6,932 bases of DNA from Actinospica sp035712985 (lineage in GTDB: Bacteria; Actinomycetota; Actinomycetes; Streptomycetales; Catenulisporaceae): the NCBI GenBank assembly GCA_035712985.1, contig DASTAE010000303.1, positions 1 through 6,932 of the forward strand, read 5' to 3'. The notes under the pieces are model-generated. The model made no database searches, was not told the origin of the DNA, and saw only the letters and a list, made by a program, of their open reading frames with translations. The position numbers were made by a program, and so were the translations under genes. Below are positions 1 through 5,378 of this stretch, in pieces; within the stretch, counting starts at the first letter, position 1, and each line of letters begins with the position of its first letter.

Positions 1-1
1 A

Positions 2-214
2 CTGCCGATCCAGGGCTCCGGAATGGCCGCCTACGCCATCCACTTCATGGGCCTCGACGGCGGCTCCAGCGGCGGGGGCGGCGGTACCGGCGGCGGCACG
101 GGCGCGCTGCACGCGGTCGGTGCGGGTAAGTGTCTGGACGATCCGTACTCGTCGACGACGGCCGGTACTCAGCTGCAGATCTGGGACTGCGGTGGCGGGG
201 CGAATCAGACGTGA
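2..214 (+). CDS. C-terminal end of a secreted lectin-tagged enzyme (partial, ends at an in-frame TGA)
   Basis: The frame is open from the left edge, so the gene starts outside the window. It reads a short hydrophobic end of an upstream domain (LPIQGSGMAAYAIHFMGL, about residues 1-18), then a Gly/Ser/Thr-rich linker (about residues 20-35), then the first repeat of a ricin B / CBM13 beta-trefoil: GKCLDD, QLQIWDC and the start of the closing QxW motif, ANQT. Such modules bind xylan, galactose or arabinose chains and are common at the ends of actinobacterial secreted glycoside hydrolases. Translation stops at TGA 212-214, exactly where the Trp of QxW is expected. The catalytic domain is not visible, so the enzyme class cannot be named; a glycoside hydrolase is likely. 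The lectin module and the stop are certain from sequence. Whether the stop is real biology, decay or a sequence error is open. Confidence 0.7.
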   Translation: MPIQGSGMAAYAIHFMGLDGGSSGGGGGTGGGTGALHAVGAGKCLDDPYSSTTAGTQLQIWDCGGGANQT

Positions 215-490
215 ACCCACACGACTTCGAACGGTCTCAGCCTGACCGTCGGCGGATCCACCTTCTGCCTGGACGCGAACGCGAAGGGCACCACCAACGG
301 CACGAAGGTGATCATCTGGTCCTGCAACGGCCAGACCAACCAGCAGTGGACCATCAACTCCAACGGCACCATCACCGGAGTCCAATCAGGACTCTGCCTC
401 GACGTGACCGGAGCATCCACCGCCAACGGCGCCCTCGCCGAACTGTGGACCTGCAACGGCCAGAGCAACCAGCAATGGACGCTCGGTTGA
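215..490 (+). pseudogene. Remaining two thirds of the CBM13 lectin module, in frame beyond the TGA
   Basis: Directly after TGA 212-214 the same frame continues as a normal lectin: a second repeat (FCLDANAKG, VIIWSCNGQ, TNQQWTI) and a third (LCLDVTGAS, AELWTCNGQ, SNQQWTLG), ending at TGA 488-490. Together with the repeat before the stop this makes exactly three repeats, the full beta-trefoil. Reading TGA as TGG would restore one continuous domain, so a single G-to-A change explains the break and no frameshift is needed. An ATG at 308 opens a 60-codon frame, but I see no good ribosome site for it and it would give only part of the fold, so I do not call it a separate gene. The intact remainder suggests a recent mutation, a base-call error, or readthrough. 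Confidence 0.7.
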
Positions 491-509
491 GTCGATCAGA
501 GCACTGACG

Positions 510-541
510 CGAGGAGGTCGATCGTCCGATCGACCTCCTTG
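510..541 (+). terminator. Strong hairpin terminator after the lectin gene
   Basis: Arms 512-523 and 528-539 are perfectly complementary over 12 bp (AGGAGGTCGATC / GATCGACCTCCT) around the 4-nt loop GTCC. A G-U and a C-G pair extend the stem to 510 and 541. It lies 20 nt past the TGA at 488-490. There is no long T-tract, which is usual in actinobacteria. It would separate the lectin gene from the GH42 transcription unit. Confidence 0.8.
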
Positions 542-611
542 ATGCTCGGTGCCTTTGCCGGAGGCTTTCCCGGAGAATTCAGCGCCTGCATTCATGCTGG
601 CCGAGCATTCT

Positions 612-629
612 GGTCGAAGCGCTTCGACC
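612..629. promoter_or_regulatory. Operator 1: 18-bp perfect palindrome, LacI-family type
   Basis: The site is GGTCGAAGCGCTTCGACC, a perfect palindrome. Its core (613-628) is identical to the site at 700-715. A CG-centred palindrome of this length is the usual form of LacI-family operators controlling sugar genes in actinobacteria; CebR boxes, for example, have a related AGCGCT centre. It lies upstream of the proposed -35 element. No LacI-type gene is in the window. Confidence 0.75.
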
Positions 630-661
630 CCGAGTTGGGCCCATGGAGCTCGGGAAACCTC

Positions 662-690
662 TTGCGGAGCGACTTCGGGTCACGTAGCCT
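662..690 (+). promoter_or_regulatory. Candidate promoter for the GH42 gene
   Basis: TTGCGG (662-667) and TAGCCT (685-690) are separated by 17 bp and resemble the -35 and -10 elements of housekeeping sigma factors in actinomycetes. Transcription would start around 696-698, just before operator 2, giving a leader of roughly 205 nt. The location between two operators supports the call. The hexamers alone are weak, and another start in the leader cannot be excluded. Confidence 0.4.
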
Positions 691-699
691 CACGACAGT

Positions 700-715
700 G
701 TCGAAGCGCTTCGAC
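700..715. promoter_or_regulatory. Operator 2: 16-bp perfect palindrome, LacI-family type
   Basis: The site is GTCGAAGCGCTTCGAC, an exact copy of the core of operator 1, with centres 87 bp apart. Placed at the expected transcription start, it would block RNA polymerase when bound. The pair could also support repressor looping, as with lac operators; that is inference. Confidence 0.75.
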
Positions 716-902
716 TGCCTCGCTTTCGGGCGGCGGCCGTCTGCCCCGGGTCGTCGCCATACGGAGCATTGGCTTGAGCACCCCCATCTCGCCGCGATCC
801 CCACCGGAGGCTGGGAGACGGGCGCGTGGGACCTCATCGTCCGGGGCTCCTCGGCCGCCCGCGCACGCTCGTAACCCACTGGTTCAACCGGAGGTTCCAC
901 CG
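716..902 (+). other. Untranslated leader of the GH42 gene
   Basis: The frame open here upstream of the GH42 start has unnatural, low-complexity composition and no family resemblance, so I read it as untranslated leader. Apart from the ribosome site GGAGG at 890-894, 8 nt before the ATG at 903, I see no riboswitch, stable hairpin or convincing small ORF. Confidence 0.5.
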
Positions 903-3023
903 ATGGCGATCCTGCCTGCCCGCGTCCTGTTCGGCGCCGCGTACTACCACGAGTATCAGCCCTACGAACGGCTGAAGACGGACCTCGACCTGATGGCGCG
1001 CGCCGGATTCTCGGTCATCCGGGTCGGCGAGTCGGTGTGGTCGACCTGGGAACCGGAGAACGGCCGCTTCGACCTGGACTGGCTCGAGCCGGTGCTCGAC
1101 GGCGCGCACGAACGCGGCATCGGCGTGATCCTGGGCACCCCGACCTACGCGGTGCCGCCGTGGCTCGCCCGCCAGTACCCGGAGATCGCGAGCGAGGCCG
1201 CCACCGGCAGGCCGCGGGGCTGGGGAGCCAGGCAGGAGGCCGACTTCACCCACCCGGCCTTCCGCTTCCACGCCGAGCGCGTCATCCGCAGGATCCTGGA
1301 GCGCTACACCGCGCATCCGGCCGTCATCGGCTTCCAGGTCGACAACGAGCCCGGCCTGATGCTGATGCACAACCACGGCGTCTTCCAGCGCTTCGTCGAC
1401 CACCTTCGACAGCAGTACGGCGACGTGGAGACGCTGAACGAGGAGTGGGGCCTGGTCTACTGGTCGCACCGGCTGTCCACCTGGGCCGATCTGTGGACCC
1501 CGGACGGCAACGCCCAACCGCAATACGACATCGCGTGGCGCGAGTTCCAGGCCCGGCAGACCACCGAGTTCATCGCGTGGCAGGCCGACATCGTGCGCGA
1601 ATACGCAAGTCCCGAGCAGTTCGTCACCACCTGCGTCTGCTACGGCCTGCCCGCGGTGCAGGACGACGAGCTGACCGACGCGCTCGACGTGACCGCCGGC
1701 AACCCGTACTACGAGATGCAGGACGGCCTGCGGCTTCCCGACGACGGCGTGCCGAGCACGAGCTGGATTCCGCGCGGGCTGTGGTCCCTGTACAAGGCCG
1801 CGGACTGGATGTACTCCTCGAAGCAGGCCCCGTACCTGGTCACCGAGACCAACGCCCAGAACATCGGCGGCACCTCGGAGAACCGTCCGGCCTTCGACGG
1901 GCAGTGGCGCCAGGCCGCGTGGGCGCTGGTGTCCCGGGGCGCCAGGATGGTCGAGTACTGGCACTGGCACACGCTGCACTTCGGCGCGGAGACGTACTGG
2001 GGCGGAGTGCTGCCGCACAGCGGGCAGCCCGGGCGCGTCTACGCCGAACTGGCCCGGCTCGGCGCGGAGTTCGCGACGGCCGGCGGTCTGGTCGCCGGGC
2101 TCGAGCCGGACGCCGACATCGCCTTCGTGTACTCGACACCGAGCAAGTGGCTCATGCAGAAGTATCCGCCGCTGGCCAAGGAGAGCGGCGAACCCGACAG
2201 CGACTCGTACCACACGATCTTCGACGCCTTCTACCGCGGCTCCGTCGAGGCCGGACGGCAGGCGCGCATGATCCACGCCCGCCAGCTGCACGACCCGACC
2301 GGCGCGCGCGAGGGCCTGAGCCCCGAGGAGGCGGCCGGGCGCCATCCCGTGCTGGTGGTCCCGGCGCTCTACCTGGCGCACGACACGATGCTCGACTGGC
2401 TCGCGGGCTACGCGCAGGCGGGCGGCCACCTGGTCCTCGGCCCGCGCACCGGCTACGCGGACGAACTGGGGCGCGCCCGCCACGAACCCGCCCCCGCGCG
2501 GCTGGCCGAGGCCGCGGGCCTCAGCTACGACGAGTTCAGCAACCTGGCCGGCGACCTGCCCCTGCGCACCGTCGAGGGCTCCCCGTTCGAGCTCCCGCTC
2601 GACGCCACCGCGACCCGCTGGGCCGACGGGCTGACCGTCACCGACGCCGAGGTCCTCGCCACCTATCAGCACCCGCACTTCGGCCGCTGGCCCGCGCTCA
2701 CCACCCGCCGCCACGGCGACGGCCGGATCACCTACGTCGGCACCGTCCCGGGCCGCAGCCTCGCCCGGACCCTGGCCGCGTGGCTCACCCCGAAGCCGGT
2801 CGGCGGCTGGACCGGGTTGCCGGTCTCCGTCACGGTCAGCACCGGCACCGCGCCCGACGCGCGTCGCGTGCACATCGTGCACAACTGGAACTGGGACCCG
2901 GTGTCGGTCACCGCGCCGCTGCCGCTCACGGACGTCCTGACCGGCGCGTCCGTCGCCGCGGACGCGCAGATCCAGCTCGGTCCGTGGGATGTGCGCGTGT
3001 TCGTCGGGAGCGAGGAGCGGTGA
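903..3023 (+). CDS. GH42 beta-galactosidase, intracellular
   Basis: This 706-residue protein has the usual length and layout of glycoside hydrolase family 42, which removes terminal beta-D-galactose (some members alpha-L-arabinopyranose) from oligosaccharides. Residues about 5-390 form the TIM barrel. The likely acid/base is Glu149 in VDNEPG and the likely nucleophile is Glu315 in VTETNAQ. The stretch VEYWHWHTLHFGAETYWGG, followed by VLPHSGQPGR, is the typical end of the barrel. Residues about 400-610 match the trimerisation domain and about 640-704 the small C-terminal beta domain. No signal peptide is seen, so it should act in the cytoplasm on imported sugars. The ATG at 903 is chosen because GGAGG lies 8 nt upstream and homology-like sequence starts at once; the frame is open back to 549 but that part looks non-coding. 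Two palindromic operators upstream suggest induction by substrate. The stop overlaps a GTG start of the next ORF. Confidence 0.93.
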   Translation: MAILPARVLFGAAYYHEYQPYERLKTDLDLMARAGFSVIRVGESVWSTWEPENGRFDLDWLEPVLDGAHERGIGVILGTPTYAVPPWLARQYPEIASEAATGRPRGWGARQEADFTHPAFRFHAERVIRRILERYTAHPAVIGFQVDNEPGLMLMHNHGVFQRFVDHLRQQYGDVETLNEEWGLVYWSHRLSTWADLWTPDGNAQPQYDIAWREFQARQTTEFIAWQADIVREYASPEQFVTTCVCYGLPAVQDDELTDALDVTAGNPYYEMQDGLRLPDDGVPSTSWIPRGLWSLYKAADWMYSSKQAPYLVTETNAQNIGGTSENRPAFDGQWRQAAWALVSRGARMVEYWHWHTLHFGAETYWGGVLPHSGQPGRVYAELARLGAEFATAGGLVAGLEPDADIAFVYSTPSKWLMQKYPPLAKESGEPDSDSYHTIFDAFYRGSVEAGRQARMIHARQLHDPTGAREGLSPEEAAGRHPVLVVPALYLAHDTMLDWLAGYAQAGGHLVLGPRTGYADELGRARHEPAPARLAEAAGLSYDEFSNLAGDLPLRTVEGSPFELPLDATATRWADGLTVTDAEVLATYQHPHFGRWPALTTRRHGDGRITYVGTVPGRSLARTLAAWLTPKPVGGWTGLPVSVTVSTGTAPDARRVHIVHNWNWDPVSVTAPLPLTDVLTGASVAADAQIQLGPWDVRVFVGSEER

Positions 3024-3211
3024 GCATCCGCTGGGGCCACGCGGCCCTGAACCCGGAGACCGGCCTGCCCGAGGACGGCTCGCCCCGGCTCGCCCGCCTC
3101 GGCACGCCCGACGAGACCGGGATCGCGCAGAGTCCTCATACGCTGCTGCCGCACCCGCTCACCCCGCCGCGCTGTCCGTCCGCGGTTCTGCCGCGCGTCA
3201 CCGAACGCTGA
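3020..3211 (+). pseudogene. Short coupled ORF, probably the broken 5' stub of a downstream glycosidase gene
   Basis: GTG at 3020-3022 overlaps the GH42 stop (GTGA) and has GGAG at 3007-3010, 9 nt upstream, plus GAGGAG at 3012-3017. This is the normal signature of a translationally coupled second gene. The 63-residue product begins with SIRWGHAAL, a PETGLPEDG stretch and SPRLARLGTPDE, which to me resembles the first strands of the N-terminal domain of actinobacterial GH36 alpha-galactosidases; this is recall, not an alignment. After about residue 32 it turns into Pro-rich sequence without character and ends at TGA 3209-3211, one base from the convergent AraC stop. I infer that a deletion or rearrangement removed most of a former operon partner. 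A genuine small protein is less likely but possible. Confidence 0.45.
3181..3195. terminator. Weak hairpin between convergent GH42 and AraC units
   Basis: CGCGG (3181-3185) and CCGCG (3191-3195) can pair around TTCTG. The stem is only 5 bp with no T-tract, and it lies inside the short coupled ORF. It is the only hairpin I found between the two convergent genes, so it may serve as a modest terminator. Confidence 0.2.
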
Positions 3212-3212
3212 T

Positions 3213-3995
3213 TCAGGAGGGGCCGACGCCGCCGCGGACGCCGCGCGGGGACGCGCCGAGTTCGCGGCGGCAGGCCTTGTTGAACGCCTGGAGGTCGGGA
3301 ATGCCGACCGACGCCGCGATGGCCGGGATGGACAGGGTCGTGGCCTGCAGGAAGTGCCGCGCGCGGGCCATCCGGCGGGCCCGGATGTAGCCGACGACGG
3401 TCTGCCCGGTCGCGGCCCGGAAGATCCGGGTCAGATGGTTGTGCGAGACGCCGGCCGACCTCGCGATCTCCACGACGGTCAGCGGCTCGGCCAAGCGCTC
3501 CTCGATCAGGGCCAGGACGGCGGTCACCGCCGGATGGACCGCGGCGGCGCCGGGCGCGCGGGCCGGATCCAGCTGGGCCACGCGCCAGAGCGCCGCCCAC
3601 ACCTCGGCGCTCGCCCGCGCCGGCGTGCGCGGCCAGGCGGCGAGCGCCTGGCGCAGCTGCAGGGTGAGCGGAGACCGGTCCGCGCCGGTGTCCTGGATCA
3701 GCGGGATGCGCAGCGGCGTGCCGCTCGATCCCAGGCGCAGGTGCGCGTACAGATGCTCGGAGCGGCCCCGGTACCGGTACCGGACGGTCGTGCCGGGCGG
3801 GATGAGGCTGACCCGTCCGGGACGGATCGCGTGCGCGGTCCCGTCCACCGTCAGGTCGGCCTCGTAGCCGTAGAGGTGCAGCTGCCACAGATCGGGCAGC
3901 GAGAACACGTCCACCTGCCCGGCCGGTCCGTGCACACCCAGACCCACCGCGGCCGGTTCGGGCGGCTCGTCGAGGTGGGCGAGCACTGTGTCCAT
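3213..3995 (-). CDS. AraC-family transcriptional regulator
   Basis: This 260-residue DNA-binding protein has the two-domain plan of AraC/XylS regulators. Residues about 15-90 form a cupin-like sensor half with the recognisable segments HLYGYEADLTVDG, IRPGRVSLIPPGT and EHLYAHLRL, where a small ligand, often a sugar, would bind. Residues about 155-255 carry two helix-turn-helix units: PLTVVEIARSAGVSHNHLTRIF (about 171-192) and the signature region SIPAIAASVGIPDLQAFNKA (222-241), closing with ELGASPRGVR. The usual GFxDxxYFxRxF is here GIPDLQAFNKAC, an acceptable variant. The start at 3995 is supported by TAGAGT ending 6 nt before the ATG, so the message is probably leaderless. It is divergent from the dioxygenase gene with a 95-bp gap and is the likely local regulator of that unit. 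The ligand is unknown. Confidence 0.93.
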   Translation of the reverse strand: MDTVLAHLDEPPEPAAVGLGVHGPAGQVDVFSLPDLWQLHLYGYEADLTVDGTAHAIRPGRVSLIPPGTTVRYRYRGRSEHLYAHLRLGSSGTPLRIPLIQDTGADRSPLTLQLRQALAAWPRTPARASAEVWAALWRVAQLDPARAPGAAAVHPAVTAVLALIEERLAEPLTVVEIARSAGVSHNHLTRIFRAATGQTVVGYIRARRMARARHFLQATTLSIPAIAASVGIPDLQAFNKACRRELGASPRGVRGGVGPS

Positions 3996-4001
3996 GCCCG
4001 A

Positions 4002-4007
4002 ACTCTA
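4002..4007 (-). promoter_or_regulatory. -10 element of the leaderless AraC gene
   Basis: On the minus strand TAGAGT lies 6 nt before the ATG at 3995. TAnnnT placed 6-8 nt before a start codon is the known pattern of leaderless genes in actinobacteria, and no Shine-Dalgarno sequence is present. No convincing -35 is seen. Confidence 0.6.
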
Positions 4008-4076
4008 CGGCACGCGGGGTGAAAATCGACCAGCAGTCGGCGAATCGAACCCACCCGCCGCACGGATCGCCGCACG

Positions 4077-4082
4077 TAGCGT
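4077..4082 (+). promoter_or_regulatory. -10 element of the leaderless dioxygenase gene
   Basis: TAGCGT lies 8 nt before the ATG at 4091, and the intervening bases (CTATCCCC) contain no ribosome site. Transcription would start at or next to the ATG. This decides the start against the in-frame GTG at 4019, which would put the promoter inside the gene. The -35 region is poor, consistent with a gene needing an activator such as the divergent AraC protein. Confidence 0.55.
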
Positions 4083-4090
4083 CTATCCCC

Positions 4091-4906
4091 ATGGAGAACG
4101 AACCGATCCTGCTCAACTCGGTCCGGATGGCGCGCTTCGTCGCCCACGGATCGCTCCGCCTCGACGGCGTGGTGCCCGCCGAACTGAACGCCGAGGCGCT
4201 GGAGGTGCTGGCGCGGGGTGTCGCGGACCTGCCCTACGGCACGCCGGTGGCCGACGCGTACGCCCCGGGCTCCTTCGCCGCCCGGCTGCTCGAGGTCCCG
4301 CAGGTGGCCGGCGCGCTGCGCAGCCTGGTCGGGCCCGATCCGCTGGTGGACCATCACGCCGTCCACGTGGTCTGGCCGCACGGCGGACGCGCGCAGGAAA
4401 TGCACGCGGACGCCATCATCGACCTCCGGCCGGACGCCTTCGACGTGCAGCTGATGTACTACCCGCAGGCGGTGACCCTGGAGATGGGCGGCACGCTCAG
4501 CGTGCCGGGCAGCCACCTGCGCCGGATCAACGAGTCCGACACCGGCCGCTACCAGAACCTGCGCGGCCAGACCCGGCTGGTCTGCCCGGCCGGGACGGTG
4601 GTGATCGTGCATCACGGCATCTGGCACGGCGCCCGCCGCAACGACAGCGACATCACCCGCTACATGTTCAAGATCCGCTTCAACCCGACGGTCCGCCAGC
4701 GGCTGCTGTGGGACACGTCCGACCTCGCCGACCCTCAGGTGGTCAGGGAGCTGGACACCACGTTCCCCTGGTACGAGCAGGCGACCGGACGCCTGGAGCG
4801 CTACAACCGGGCCCTGCTGTGGCGCGCGCTGACCGGCGACGCCGAGTTCGACCTCGATTACTGGGTGACCCGGGTCTCCAACCGCCCGCAGGAGGTGGCG
4901 GCATGA
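4091..4906 (+). CDS. Phytanoyl-CoA dioxygenase (PhyH)-family Fe(II)/2-oxoglutarate oxygenase
   Basis: This 271-residue protein resembles the PhyH family, which uses Fe(II), O2 and 2-oxoglutarate to hydroxylate small molecules in the cytoplasm. The likely iron ligands are His105 and Asp107 (EMHADAII) and His179 (HHGIWHGARRN); Arg190 in SDITRYMFK is the likely 2-oxoglutarate anchor. GGTLSVPGSHLRR before the distal His is the usual strand and turn of the jelly-roll. The C-terminal part (NPTVRQRLLW to the end) is helical-looking and may shape the substrate pocket. No signal peptide is seen. The ATG at 4091 is chosen from the leaderless promoter pattern. The stop overlaps the ATG of the next gene by 4 nt, so the two are translated together. 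The substrate is unknown; PhyH members near sugar genes may act on sugars, amino acids or natural products, so the name does not imply phytanoyl-CoA. Confidence 0.85.
   Translation: MENEPILLNSVRMARFVAHGSLRLDGVVPAELNAEALEVLARGVADLPYGTPVADAYAPGSFAARLLEVPQVAGALRSLVGPDPLVDHHAVHVVWPHGGRAQEMHADAIIDLRPDAFDVQLMYYPQAVTLEMGGTLSVPGSHLRRINESDTGRYQNLRGQTRLVCPAGTVVIVHHGIWHGARRNDSDITRYMFKIRFNPTVRQRLLWDTSDLADPQVVRELDTTFPWYEQATGRLERYNRALLWRALTGDAEFDLDYWVTRVSNRPQEVAA
4890..4895 (+). promoter_or_regulatory. Ribosome binding site AGGAGG for the 110-aa protein
   Basis: A full consensus AGGAGG lies 7 nt before the ATG at 4903, inside the end of the dioxygenase gene. It is far stronger than anything before the dioxygenase itself, so the small protein may be made in good amount relative to it. 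Confidence 0.75.
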
Positions 4907-5235
4907 CGACCGAGACCGACGCCCCCGTGCTGCGCCAGCAGGTGCTCGTGCTCTACCTGTCCAACTCCGCGCTGGACTCCTACGTGGTCGGCTGGTCCCA
5001 GTACGACGGCACCGGCCGCACCTCGCCGACCACGGGAGACAGCGCCGAGCCGCCCTACGACACCGGGCTCGACGCGCTCAAGGACGGCTGGCGGCTCTTC
5101 CAGGCCGCCCAGCTCATCCCGCCGTACCCGGGGCACGAGTACGACGTCTCCTTCCTCAAGCACGAGTTCCTCTTCGAGCGGATCGTGGACCCGCGAGCCG
5201 CCCCGGCGGATTCGCAGCCGGGTATTCCGTCCTGA
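4903..5235 (+). CDS. Uncharacterised 110-aa protein coupled to the PhyH dioxygenase
   Basis: I cannot assign this protein to a named family. It begins with a likely beta strand (QQVLVLYLS), continues with SYVVGWSQYDGTGRTSPTTG, a PPYDTGLDALKDGWRLFQAAQ segment that looks like a helix with a WR turn, then PPYPGHEYDVSFLKHEFLFE, and ends in a Pro/Ala-rich tail. It is rich in Tyr, Trp, Phe and acidic residues, with no signal peptide or membrane segment, so it is probably a small cytoplasmic globular protein. The regular, non-repetitive core and the ATGA overlap with the dioxygenase argue for a real gene made in fixed ratio with it, perhaps as partner subunit or substrate carrier; that role is inference. 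I have a vague recollection of similar small proteins next to PhyH genes in other bacteria, which a neighbourhood search would settle. Confidence 0.8.
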   Translation: MTTETDAPVLRQQVLVLYLSNSALDSYVVGWSQYDGTGRTSPTTGDSAEPPYDTGLDALKDGWRLFQAAQLIPPYPGHEYDVSFLKHEFLFERIVDPRAAPADSQPGIPS

Positions 5236-5268
5236 GCAGCCCGCGCCCCGCGAGGTCGGCCCGAAGCC

Positions 5269-5284
5269 CGGCCGGCACCGGCCG
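5269..5284. terminator. Compact hairpin downstream of the 110-aa protein gene
   Basis: CGGCCG (5269-5274) and CGGCCG (5279-5284) pair around the 4-nt loop GCAC. It lies about 33 nt beyond the stop at 5235. It may be a first terminator for the dioxygenase unit, but short GC palindromes are frequent in such DNA. Confidence 0.4.
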
Positions 5285-5313
5285 TGCGCGGTCCGCGGCG
5301 TCTCATCGCCGCA

Positions 5314-5357
5314 TCGCCGGACCGGCGTCGCACCCTCGGGCGACGGCGGTCCGGCGA
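5314..5357. terminator. Large bidirectional terminator hairpin between convergent genes
   Basis: Arms 5314-5330 and 5341-5357 pair over 17 positions with a single G-G mismatch (5325/5346), around a 10-nt loop whose CCC and GGG could pair further. It sits between the dioxygenase unit (stop 5235) and the lectin-tagged enzyme on the other strand (stop at 5379), where one hairpin can end both transcripts. Confidence 0.7.
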
Positions 5358-5378
5358 CGGGTTCGGGGAGTCGGGCGG

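Noticed and set aside
66..110. GGC-rich repeat near the left edge
   Set aside because: It encodes the Gly-rich linker between protein domains and is not an independent DNA repeat.
549..902. N-terminal extension of the GH42 frame back to 549
   Set aside because: The extension is low-complexity, covers both operators and the candidate promoter, and lacks family-like sequence. The ATG at 903 has GGAGG 8 nt upstream and begins GH42-like sequence at once.
1386..1401. AGCGCTTCG-like sequence resembling the operator inside the GH42 gene
   Set aside because: Only half of the palindrome is present and it is explained by the codons for QRFVD.
834..2882. 682-codon open frame on the minus strand
   Set aside because: It is a mirror of the GH42 gene in GC-rich DNA, with Ala/Gly/Arg/Val-rich sequence and no domain features.
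1037..3019. Long plus-strand frame through the GH42 gene in another phase
   Set aside because: Arg/Pro-rich shadow of the real gene. Only its tail from the GTG at 3020, which has its own start signals, is kept.
4019..4090. Upstream GTG start for the dioxygenase
   Set aside because: It would encode a Pro/His-rich tail across the divergent promoter. The TAGCGT-N8-ATG pattern at 4091 fits a leaderless start better.
3136..4116. 326-codon minus-strand frame overlapping the AraC gene
   Set aside because: Out of phase with the AraC protein, Arg/Pro/Gly-rich and without any domain.
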